From CAZCCC01 sp964535715 (GTDB lineage: Bacteria; Patescibacteriota; Patescibacteriia; Buchananbacterales; UBA6539): DNA of 40,687 bases. Location of the stretch: positions 1 through 40,687 of the forward strand of contig CAZHUO010000013.1 in NCBI GenBank assembly GCA_964535715.1. The letters run 5' to 3'. The position numbers and the translations under genes were made by a program. The notes under the pieces were generated by a model. The model searched no databases. It saw only the letters and a program-made list of their open reading frames with translations, and was not told the origin of the DNA. Shown in pieces: positions 14,637 through 21,609 of the stretch. Position 1 is the first letter of the stretch. The number at the start of each line of letters is the position of its first letter.

Positions 14637-15020
14637 ATAAAGGGTATTAAACCGCGGAGTCCCGCTCCATAATTAAATATGAATAAGACGGGATCTTTGA
14701 TTTTTCACTCCGCCAAAGGCGAAGGATTAATCGAGACAAGTCGCCGACGCGTCAAAGCCGCTTTGGCGACGGAGCGCTGCGGAGAGTATTTCACCCTTTG
14801 ATGGCTTCCTTCTCACGATACGATTAATTAATTAAACCTGTGTCGTAGCGGCTTAACTAGATCCCGCACCTATTTTACTGATCACTGTTTTGATTAAATA
14901 ATCTATTTCATAACTGTAGAAAAAATTAATTATGAAAATGATTAATGAGTAAAATAGGTGCGGGACTCTCGCCCTACGCCACTGTCGATCGAGATCGACG
15001 TGGCTTACGTCGCCAATAAA
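14637..15020. repeat. Dispersed intergenic repeat, long copy with inserted inverted repeat
   Basis: This is the second copy of the element at 10202-10367. Between its conserved halves it holds a 17-bp perfect inverted repeat, CCCGCACCTATTTTACT (14863-14879) and AGTAAAATAGGTGCGGG (14948-14964), around an AT-rich centre. An open frame at 14853-15137 on the minus strand crosses these palindromes and is not a credible gene. This accounts for the gene-free stretch 14536-15214. Confidence 0.75.
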
Positions 15021-15130
15021 CCAAAAAATAATCAAAAAAATTTCGTTTAATTTTAGCTTAAAATTCGCATCACCGTCATAAAATTTGGCTAATTTTAGAT
15101 ATTTTATCTTTTTTTTAAAGTAATTTATCA

Positions 15131-15159
15131 TTGACAAAAATAGCCATATATGATAAGAT
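15131..15159 (+). promoter_or_regulatory. Promoter of the 3D-domain gene
   Basis: TTGACA (15131-15136), 17 bases and TAAGAT (15154-15159). A small hairpin TTCCC-AAAAAT-GGGAA with a short T-run follows at 15168-15190 in the leader. Confidence 0.7.
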
Positions 15160-15214
15160 GATAAACTTTCCCAAAAATGGGAATTTTTAATTTGTCCTCA
15201 ATAATAAATTGATT

Positions 15215-15748
15215 ATGAATATACTGAAAAAAAACCTAAAAAACATCTGGTCTCGCCGATTGGAAATATTGGTGCTTTTGGCTTTAATTTTTGAATTTAG
15301 TTTTCCTCATTATGCTTTGGCCGCTGAAACCTTTTATACTGGCCAGGAAGAAAGCATTCTTTTGCCAAACTATACAATCAGTGCTCCAATAGAAGACAAA
15401 AATAATAAAGTATCAATATCTCCTTTGATTAAAAAAGAAAAAGTCATAAAAACTTATAATATTCCGATTACCGCTTATTCAAGCACTGTTGATCAATGCG
15501 ACAGCACTCCTTGCATCACTGCCAATGGTTTTGATCTTTGCAAGCACAACCAAGAAGACGTAATTGCTGCAAATTTTTTGCCTTTTGGCACAAAAGTGAG
15601 GATTCCCGAAATTTTTGGCGACAGAATTTTTACGGTTCAGGACAGAATGAATGCCCGCTATTATTATCGAGCTGATATTTGGATGAAGACTAGGGAGTCT
15701 GCCATAAAATTCGGTTTGGTTTATACTACAATAGAAGTTTTAGAATAA
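15215..15748 (+). CDS. Secreted 3D-domain (double-psi beta-barrel) cell-wall protein
   Basis: 177 residues from the ATG at 15215. A TTG two codons earlier is possible. An N-terminal membrane/signal segment (EILVLLALIFEFSFPHYALA, residues 16-35) leads to a linker and then the 3D domain: ITAYSSTVDQCDSTPCITANG, then DVIAANFLPFGTKVRIPEIFG, FTVQDRMNARYYYRADIW. The aspartates that name the domain (D in TVDQ, D in VQDR, D in RADIW) are present. Such domains occur in lytic transglycosylases of the MltA/YabE-Rpf type, acting on peptidoglycan. Two nearby cysteines may form a disulfide outside the cell. It has its own promoter and terminator. Confidence 0.85.
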   Translation: MNILKKNLKNIWSRRLEILVLLALIFEFSFPHYALAAETFYTGQEESILLPNYTISAPIEDKNNKVSISPLIKKEKVIKTYNIPITAYSSTVDQCDSTPCITANGFDLCKHNQEDVIAANFLPFGTKVRIPEIFGDRIFTVQDRMNARYYYRADIWMKTRESAIKFGLVYTTIEVLE

Positions 15749-15770
15749 ATTTAATATAACCATAAAATAA

Positions 15771-15798
15771 AAAAGGCTTGCAATTTAAGCCTTTTTTT
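15771..15798 (+). terminator. Intrinsic terminator
   Basis: AAGGCTT (15773-15779) pairs with AAGCCTT (15787-15793) and runs into T's, 25 bases after the 3D-domain gene. Confidence 0.85.
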
Positions 15799-15844
15799 GT
15801 TAGAATAATTCAGTCTGATAAATAACAGCTAACTGCTATAAAGC

Positions 15845-15880
15845 TAACTGTTAAATGTTAATCTGCCTGACGGCAGGCAG
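15845..15880. repeat. tRNA-associated composite repeat
   Basis: TAACTGTTAAATGTTAA (15845-15861) is followed by the palindrome CTGCCTG-ACGG-CAGGCAG (15863-15880). The same two parts occur beside tRNA-Lys at 25566-25606 in inverted order. It lies directly upstream of tRNA-Cys. Confidence 0.7.
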
Positions 15881-15899
15881 GTTGTAAACTGTCATTTTC

Positions 15900-15953
<54 letters not shown>

Positions 15954-15973
<20 letters not shown>

Positions 15974-16385
15974 AAAGTTTGGTGTCGGGACAAAACATNN
16001 NNNNNNNNNNNNNNNNNNNNNNNNNNNNNNNNNNNNNNNNNNNNNNNNNNNNNNNNNNNNNNNNNNNNNNNNNNNNNNNNNNNNNNNNNNNNNNNNNNTT
16101 ATTATAAATGTGGGTTCTGCGCCATAGGCGCACTCGCCTTTGGCGAGGATTCCCGCTCAGGCCTCCAAAAGTTTGGTGTCGGGACAAAACATTTATTATA
16201 AATGTGGGTTCTGCGCCATAGGCGCACTCGCCTTTGGCGAGGATTCCGCCCGTGTCCTCCAGAAGTTTGGTGCCGGGACAAAGCCTTTATCGCGGGTTCT
16301 GCGCGACATTAAAAATTTAAAAAGCACACTAGCCTATGGCGGGGATTCCCGGTTGGAACTCTAAAAATTTTTTATCAAAACAAAA
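15954..16385. repeat. Tandem array of tRNA-Cys 3'-end copies (94-bp unit)
   Basis: The tRNA 3' end GATTCCCGCTCAGGCCTCCA (15954-15973) recurs exactly at 16148-16167, and in decayed form from 16242 and from 16344. The unit continues AAAAGTTTGGTGTCGGGACA, then an AT-rich stretch and GGGTTC, then two hairpins (TGCGCC/GGCGCA and CTCGCC/GGCGAG) placed where the T-loop would continue. The third unit still carries CCTTTATCGCGGGTTC as in the tRNA. Removing the 100 N's gives a period of exactly 94. Confidence 0.85.
15999..16098. other. Assembly gap of exactly 100 N's
   Basis: The bases on either side (CAAAACAT and TTATTATAAATG) join to give the same string seen uninterrupted at 16185-16204, so the gap lies inside the tandem repeat. 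Its true content is most likely a whole number of further 94-bp units, or nothing. Confidence 0.95.
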
Positions 16386-16440
16386 TTTAAAAATCTAATT
16401 TAACTAATAACCTACTACCTACAACCTAAAAAGCTAACCT

Positions 16441-18426
16441 ATGAATGTAACAGAACTTGCGAGAAAATTAAAAGTTCCTACCAAAGAGCTGCTTGAAATT
16501 TTGCCGGCAGTCGGTTTTGGTATAGGCCGAAGAGCAATTAAAATTGACGACCGCCAAGCGCAAAAAGTAATTGAGCAATGGCCAAGGCTTTTTGCTCAAT
16601 ACAAAGCACAAAATGCTCCTGAAGAAAAAGCGGCAAAAGTTGAAGAAGCTTCCTTAGTCTTGGAACAAAAAACAATAACCATACCCCAAACAATAAAAGT
16701 TAAAGAATTCGCTGAAAAATTAAAGCGGTCAATTTCGCAAGTAATGGCTGAGCTGATGAAAAACGGCGTTTTATCTTCAATGAACGAAGAGATTGATTTT
16801 GATACTGCGGCAATCGTCGGCCAGGAGCTAGGATTCGAAATACTGCCCGATGAAAATATTAATACGGAAAAAGAAAAAACAACTTCCGAAAAACTTGAAG
16901 CCTTGCTGTCTGAAGAAAATAAAAATGAATTAAAAACACGCCCGCCGGTAGTTGTTGTCATGGGTCATGTTGACCATGGTAAAACCAAACTGCTTGATGC
17001 AATCAGAAAAACCAACGTCGTCGAAGGTGAAAGCGGCGGAATCACCCAGCACATGGGCGCCTATCAAACCGAAAAAAACGGGAAACTGATTACTTTTATC
17101 GACACACCCGGCCATGAAGCATTCACAACAATGAGATCACGGGGCGCCAGAGTTGCCGATATTGCCATTTTGGTTATTGCCGCAGACGACAGTATTCAAC
17201 CTCAAACAAAAGAATCAATTAAGATAATCAAGTCAGCCGGCTTGCCGATGATTGTTGCAATCAATAAAATTGATAAGCCTGAAGCAAACCCAGACAAAGT
17301 CAAGCAGGATTTAGCGGCAATGAATCTTACGCCTGAAGAATGGGGCGGCAAAACAATTATTGTGCCCATTTCCGCCAAGCAGAATATCGGAATTAAAGAA
17401 CTTTTGGAAATGATTGTTTTAGTTTCTGATACCGAAAAAGATGAGATTATGGCCAATCCTAAAAAGCTTGCAGTTGGTACAATCGTTGAATCTCATATCG
17501 ACAAAGGACAGGGTCCGGTTGCGACAGTACTTATTCAAAATGGCACTCTGAAGGCGGGCGATCTTGTTGAAGTTTCTGGAAATTTTTACGGTAAAATCAG
17601 AGCAATGAAAGACTACAACGGAAAAGACATAAATGAAGCACCGCCTTCAACTCCGGTTAAAATATTGGGACTAAAAGCGGCTCCAAGTGTCGGCGATATC
17701 TTAGAAGTTAAATCCGATGTCTCCAAAAAAAGCAGAATGAATAAATATCAGCTAACCCAGCAAGCAGTTGATTATGCAAGGCCAACCGACATGTCCGCAG
17801 AAAAAATTGGTTTAAAATCATTAAATATAATTTTAAAAGCCGATGTTTTAGGTTCGCTTGAAGCGATTATCTCTTCTTTGGGAAAAATGGATCACCAAGA
17901 TGTTAAAGTAAACATTATCGGTAAAGGCTTGGGCAATATTAATGAAAGTGATATAAAAAGGGCGGAAGCTTCCAATTCTATAATATATGCCTTTCATGTT
18001 AAGCCGACACAGGACGGGAGTAATTTGGCAAAAGAAAAGAAAGTTGAAATTAAATATTACGATATCATCTATAAGCTGCTTGAAGACGTCAAGGAAAAAA
18101 TGGAAAAATTATTATCCCCCGAGGTTATAAGAACGGATCTTGGGCGGCTTAAAGTTTTGGCGGTTTTCCGCAAGGAAAATAACTCAATGATTATCGGCGG
18201 CAGCGTCACAAAAGGCATCGCCAGACTAAATGCCAAAGTTGACGTAATCCGCGAAAAAATAAAAATTGCAACAGGAAGCATAACTCAGCTTCAAGCCAAT
18301 AAGGTAAATGTAAATGAAGCCGGCCTGGGAAAGGAATGCGGAATGAAATATGAGGGAAAACCGATAATTGAAGAAGGTGATTTCTTGGAATTTTATACCG
18401 AGGAAATTAAAGTAAAAAAAATTTAA
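16441..18426 (+). CDS. infB: Translation initiation factor IF-2
   Basis: 661 residues. Two IF2_N-type domains open the protein (residues 1-50 and about 83-135: VTELARKLKVPTKELLEIL and TIKVKEFAEKLKRSISQVMA). The GTPase domain follows with G1 GHVDHGKT (175-182), G3 DTPGH (221-225) and G4 NKID (275-278), then domains II to IV, ending in the fMet-tRNA-binding barrel. It positions initiator tRNA on the 30S subunit and promotes subunit joining. The length is near the short bacterial form. It is the first gene of a run with rbfA and the DHH phosphoesterase, a classic neighbourhood (the nusA-infB-rbfA group), although nusA is not in this window. Confidence 0.98.
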   Translation: MNVTELARKLKVPTKELLEILPAVGFGIGRRAIKIDDRQAQKVIEQWPRLFAQYKAQNAPEEKAAKVEEASLVLEQKTITIPQTIKVKEFAEKLKRSISQVMAELMKNGVLSSMNEEIDFDTAAIVGQELGFEILPDENINTEKEKTTSEKLEALLSEENKNELKTRPPVVVVMGHVDHGKTKLLDAIRKTNVVEGESGGITQHMGAYQTEKNGKLITFIDTPGHEAFTTMRSRGARVADIAILVIAADDSIQPQTKESIKIIKSAGLPMIVAINKIDKPEANPDKVKQDLAAMNLTPEEWGGKTIIVPISAKQNIGIKELLEMIVLVSDTEKDEIMANPKKLAVGTIVESHIDKGQGPVATVLIQNGTLKAGDLVEVSGNFYGKIRAMKDYNGKDINEAPPSTPVKILGLKAAPSVGDILEVKSDVSKKSRMNKYQLTQQAVDYARPTDMSAEKIGLKSLNIILKADVLGSLEAIISSLGKMDHQDVKVNIIGKGLGNINESDIKRAEASNSIIYAFHVKPTQDGSNLAKEKKVEIKYYDIIYKLLEDVKEKMEKLLSPEVIRTDLGRLKVLAVFRKENNSMIIGGSVTKGIARLNAKVDVIREKIKIATGSITQLQANKVNVNEAGLGKECGMKYEGKPIIEEGDFLEFYTEEIKVKKI

Positions 18427-18479
18427 TAGTATGTAGCTTGTAGCACCTTCTAAAAGCTGCCGGCTAAAAGCTATCTATA

Positions 18480-18821
18480 ATGTCTCATAGAATAGAACAA
18501 ATCAATGAATTAGTCCGTCATGAACTTGGTCAAATAATTTTGACTGAGATTGAATTTCCCAAAGACTGTTTAATGACAATTGTCGGGGTTGAGTCTTCAA
18601 AGGATTTGCGGCATGCCAAAGTTTGGATTTCAGTAATTCCGGGAAAATATAAAAAAAAGGCTTTAGATAAACTCAATCTTAATATCGGCCACCTGCAATT
18701 TTTACTTAATAAAAAATTAACAATGAAGCCTTTGCCTCGCCTGCGCTTTGTAATTGACGATACCGAAATGAAAGCCCAGGGAATTGAGGAAATACTTGAC
18801 CGAATCAGAAAAAACAGCTAG
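18480..18821 (+). CDS. rbfA: Ribosome-binding factor A
   Basis: 113 residues covering the whole KH-type RbfA fold: HRIEQINELVRHELGQIIL at the start, then VGVESSKDLRHAKVWISV and the closing LPRLRFVIDDTEMKAQGIEEILDRI, which is the family signature (P-x-L-x-F-x-x-D). It helps mature the 5' end of 16S rRNA in the 30S subunit. It lies 53 nt after infB and 43 nt before the DHH gene on the same strand, as in many bacteria. Confidence 0.95.
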   Translation: MSHRIEQINELVRHELGQIILTEIEFPKDCLMTIVGVESSKDLRHAKVWISVIPGKYKKKALDKLNLNIGHLQFLLNKKLTMKPLPRLRFVIDDTEMKAQGIEEILDRIRKNS

Positions 18822-18864
18822 TATATTTAGCTGGGCATTTACAGACTGCCTTGCCTAAATATAT

Positions 18865-19833
18865 ATGGAAATTTCTCCCACAAATCAAAAAATATATTCA
18901 AAAATTAAGGATGCTAATAACATCCTTATTATAGTCCACCCAAACCCCGATGCCGATGCCTTGGGAAGTATGGCTGCTTTAGTGCATTTACTTGATAATT
19001 TGGGGAAAAAACACACTAAATTCTGCCTAAACCAGCCGCCGGATAATTTAGCCTGGATAGTCAATTTTGAAAAATTTGCAAGCGAACCAAGCCAAATTTT
19101 AAAAGCTGATTACGACTTGGCAATAGTGCTTGATTCGGGCGATTTAAAATATGCCGGGGTTGAGGAAATTTTTAAGAATATTCAAAAAAAAATATTTTTA
19201 ATTAATATTGACCACCACGCCACAAATAATTTTTTCGGCGATTTAAATTTAGTGGAAACCAATGCGGTTTCAACAACCGAAATAATTTATCTATTACTGA
19301 AATCATTGAAAATAAAAATCGAGCCAAAAACGGCAAATGTCATTTTGGCCGGAATCATTGGAGATACTTATAATTTCACGAATCCGAATACGGATTACAA
19401 ATCACTAGAGCACGCTTCGGAACTATTGCTTTTGGGAGCAAGGATTGACTGGATTTTTGACTCTATCTTTAAAAATAAAACAATAGAAACTTTAAAAATT
19501 TGGGGTGAAATTTTTATCGGCTTAAAATATAATAGCGATTTAGAAATTGCCTACACGATTACTGATTTCAAAAGTTTTGATGCAAACGTCAATCCCACAG
19601 ATGTCTCTGAGGGTGTGGCAAACTTTTTAAATAATATTACCGGAGTAAGGGCGGCATTGATTTTACAGCAGCTGGATAATGAAACTATCAAAGGCAGCTT
19701 TAGAACGAACAATGACTTGATTGATGTTTCTAAATTGGCTAGAATATTAGGAGGCGGCGGGCACCGCAAAGCAGCCGGCTTTAAGCTAAAAGGACGGATA
19801 GTTGAGACAGACGAAGGCTGGCAGATTGTTTAG
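18865..19833 (+). CDS. nrnA: DHH/DHHA1 phosphoesterase, NrnA-like
   Basis: 322 residues. Motif I is HPNPDADALGS (residues about 25-35), motif II is VLDSGD, motif III is NIDHHATN (the DHH triad) and a further metal ligand lies in IGDTYNFT. The C-terminal DHHA1 domain ends in GGGGHRKAAGF, the RNA-binding glycine-rich motif. NrnA hydrolyses very short oligoribonucleotides and 3'-phosphoadenosine 5'-phosphate, and related proteins act on pApA. All metal ligands appear intact. The position after rbfA matches the common infB-rbfA-nrnA order. Which substrate dominates here cannot be told from sequence. Confidence 0.9.
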   Translation: MEISPTNQKIYSKIKDANNILIIVHPNPDADALGSMAALVHLLDNLGKKHTKFCLNQPPDNLAWIVNFEKFASEPSQILKADYDLAIVLDSGDLKYAGVEEIFKNIQKKIFLINIDHHATNNFFGDLNLVETNAVSTTEIIYLLLKSLKIKIEPKTANVILAGIIGDTYNFTNPNTDYKSLEHASELLLLGARIDWIFDSIFKNKTIETLKIWGEIFIGLKYNSDLEIAYTITDFKSFDANVNPTDVSEGVANFLNNITGVRAALILQQLDNETIKGSFRTNNDLIDVSKLARILGGGGHRKAAGFKLKGRIVETDEGWQIV

Positions 19834-19912
19834 GCTTTAGACACTAGGCATTAGGAAGCTAGGAATCAGTTATAATCCTAGCGCCTAGCGCCTAATATCT
19901 AACTTCTAAAAT

Positions 19913-20488
19913 ATGTACCTCATTCCGACAGTCATCGAAAAATCAAGTTTTGGCGAACGGGCTTATGACATTTATTCCCGCTTGCTTAAAGAGCGTATTA
20001 TTTTTTTGGGTTCGCCAATCGACGATCCGGTGGCAAATACCGTAATCGCCCAGCTTTTGTTTTTAGACAGCGAGGATTCAAAAAAAGACATAAAAATATA
20101 CATAAATACTCCAGGCGGATCTGTGACTGCCGGCTTAGCAATTTACGACACCATGCAATATGTTAAATCAGACATTACGACAATCTGTGTCGGCATGGCC
20201 GCTTCGATGGGTGCAGTATTGCTTGCCTCAGGAGCCAAAGGCAAAAGAATAGCTTTACCCAACTCTGAGATTATGCTTCACCAAGTAATGGGCGGAGTTG
20301 AAGGCCAAGCTACCGATGTTAAAATCCGAGCTGAGCATATTTTAAAAATTAAAGACCGAATGAATCAAATTTTAGCCAAGCATACGGATCAGACGATTAA
20401 AAAAATTGAACAAGACACTGACCGCGATTATTTCATGAGTGCCGAAGAAGCTAAAACATACGGGATTATTGATAAGATTATTAAGTAG
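19913..20488 (+). CDS. clpP: ATP-dependent Clp protease proteolytic subunit
   Basis: 191 residues. The catalytic triad is complete: S98 in GMAASMGAVLLASG, H123 in EIMLHQVMGG and D172 in TDRDYFMSAEEA. The N-terminal IPTVIE start and the INTPGGSVTAGLAIYD helix are typical. It forms the barrel that degrades proteins fed by a Clp ATPase, which is not encoded in this window. The intergenic region before it (19834-19912) is a CTAG-rich imperfect hairpin (GCTAGGA/TCCTAGC). The gene that follows is separated by a riboswitch with its own promoter. Confidence 0.98.
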   Translation: MYLIPTVIEKSSFGERAYDIYSRLLKERIIFLGSPIDDPVANTVIAQLLFLDSEDSKKDIKIYINTPGGSVTAGLAIYDTMQYVKSDITTICVGMAASMGAVLLASGAKGKRIALPNSEIMLHQVMGGVEGQATDVKIRAEHILKIKDRMNQILAKHTDQTIKKIEQDTDRDYFMSAEEAKTYGIIDKIIK

Positions 20489-20611
20489 GTTGGTAGGTTG
20501 ATAGATTGGTAGACCCGTAAAATATAATTAAATATATATAAAAAAAATTGATTAATTTCTGACATCTAGAGTCTAGCGTCTAACACCTATGACCTAATAC
20601 CTAAACTGATC

Positions 20612-20641
20612 TTGACATATCCCGCGCAGCTTTGCTAATAT
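20612..20641 (+). promoter_or_regulatory. Promoter of the SAM riboswitch transcript
   Basis: TTGACA (20612-20617), an 18-base spacer and TAATAT (20636-20641). Transcription would begin about 15 bases before the aptamer. Confidence 0.65.
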
Positions 20642-20662
20642 AGCTATATCATTAACAATTGA

Positions 20663-20886
20663 GGTTTATCAAGAGTGCTACCTGTAAAGGGAACTGACCC
20701 AATGGTAGCCAGCAACTCTTTTCGGGTTTATCGAAAAGTAAGTGCTAAATTCAGCCCAAAAATGGGGAAGATAACAAAAAGAGAAAAGCTCTTCAGAAAT
20801 CTTGTCCGAAGGGTTTTTTTGATCGAAAAAAGCCAATCTTCCCCCAACTCCGGGCATCAGCTCGGATAAAAGGTTGGCTTTTTTGG
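20663..20886 (+). promoter_or_regulatory. SAM-I (S-box) riboswitch with terminator
   Basis: The aptamer spans about 20663-20776: P1 TTATC (20666-20670) with GATAA (20770-20774), the kink-turn TTATCAAGAG, GGGAACTGACCC, CCAGCAAC, the P3 hairpin CTTTTCG/CGAAAAG, TGCTAAATTC, and the P4 hairpin CCC/GGG, all in S-box order. The terminator pairs AAAAAAGCCAA (20826-20836) with TTGGCTTTTTT (20874-20884). ATCTTCCCC (20836-20844), in the terminator arm, can instead pair with GGGGAAGAT (20764-20772) of P4/P1, giving an antiterminator. SAM binding should therefore switch the next gene off. Confidence 0.9.
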
Positions 20887-20938
20887 ATCTTTAGATTAAT
20901 TTTTGTGTTGGCCAAAACTTAACATGGAGGAAAATCAA

Positions 20939-21184
20939 ATGGTTAACATTAATTCGCTGTCACAGGCCGTGGATGTGCTCGAAATTAACTTTAATACTGC
21001 AAAAAAAGCGGGAAAAGTGAAAGAAACCGAAATATTTGACCGAGCACGGGCTAAGCAAATCATTGTGAAACCGGGCAGAAATGGCAATGCCGACAGGTGT
21101 GTAGTTTACTATACTACCCCAACGGGAGAAGAAGATACCAGAATTTTGCGCTCTCATGATTACCCGGCGCTAATCACAAACTAG
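20939..21184 (+). CDS. SAM-riboswitch-controlled unknown protein, 81 residues
   Basis: Start chosen at the ATG after ATGGAGGAAAATCAA. An in-frame ATG at 20921 overlaps this Shine-Dalgarno. It reads MVNINSLSQAVDVLEINFNT and on through DRARAKQIIVKPGRNGNADRC and VVYYTTPTGEEDTRIL. There is no membrane segment or signal peptide. One cysteine; mixed alpha then beta. It is the only gene between the riboswitch and its own terminator (21212-21260), so it is the sole target of SAM control. S-box genes usually serve methionine/SAM synthesis or transport, but this protein matches none of those families that I recognise. Confidence 0.75.
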   Translation: MVNINSLSQAVDVLEINFNTAKKAGKVKETEIFDRARAKQIIVKPGRNGNADRCVVYYTTPTGEEDTRILRSHDYPALITN

Positions 21185-21211
21185 CCTTGCTTATGAAAAA
21201 ATTTAACTAAA

Positions 21212-21260
21212 AAGGGGAGAAATTGAAGGATTCAATCCTAAAATTACTCCCTTATTTTTT
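21212..21260 (+). terminator. Terminator of the riboswitch unit
   Basis: AAGGGGAG (21212-21219) pairs with CTCCCTT (21247-21253) with one bulge, enclosing an inner GGATT/AATCC hairpin, and is followed by ATTTTTT. Confidence 0.7.
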
Positions 21261-21304
21261 AAATAATGCTCAATATTTAACCAAAAAATTAAAAAATCCG
21301 ACTA

Positions 21305-21333
21305 TTGCAAAAAACCCAAAAGCATGCTACAAT
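21305..21333 (+). promoter_or_regulatory. Promoter of the rny leader
   Basis: TTGCAA (21305-21310), 17 bases and TACAAT (21328-21333). It implies a leader of about 270 bases before the RNase Y gene. Confidence 0.6.
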
Positions 21334-21371
21334 CTAAATGCTTAATTAATAACTGAAATAGAAAATTAGCT

Positions 21372-21515
21372 ATGCGGATAGATTTTAGCAGTACTGCTGA
21401 AAAAAGCATTTTTTCCCTTAAATTTTACGTCTTACCAACTCTAACTCGTAAGGATACTAAGTCTTCCAATTTTGGGAAAACTGAAATTAACTCTACACCT
21501 TCCTTATCCAAATAA
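21372..21515 (+). CDS. Possible 47-residue leader peptide upstream of rny
   Basis: An ATG at 21372 opens a frame beginning MRIDFSSTAEKSIFSLKF and ending NSTPSLSK. Its stop codon lies exactly in the 3' arm of the terminator at 21497-21529. Ser and Thr make up about a quarter of it. No Shine-Dalgarno is seen. A ribosome finishing this frame would cover the terminator stem, so translation could decide read-through into rny. The layout parallels the MFS leader at 8749-8871, but the alternative pairings are weaker. Confidence 0.35.
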   Translation: MRIDFSSTAEKSIFSLKFYVLPTLTRKDTKSSNFGKTEINSTPSLSK

Positions 21516-21529
21516 GGCAAGGTTTTTTT
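21497..21529 (+). terminator. Intrinsic terminator inside the rny leader
   Basis: ACCTTCCTTAT pairs with ATAAGG-C-AAGGT (11 bp, one bulge, loop CCAA) and is followed by seven T's, 80 bases before the rny start. TCCTTAT of its 5' arm can also pair with GTAAGGA (about 21448-21455), which itself can pair with CTTAC (about 21431), so alternative folding is possible. Confidence 0.7.
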
Positions 21530-21609
21530 GGCGTTAAATTTATTTAACGGCAAAATCCGCAAAAAAATTACCACTGCTGATTCTCTATCTCGCTTATCGG
21601 AGATATTTT

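Noticed and set aside
14853..15137. Minus-strand open frame of 94 codons
   Set aside because: It spans both arms of the 17-bp inverted repeat and the intergenic repeat. No Shine-Dalgarno and no family likeness.
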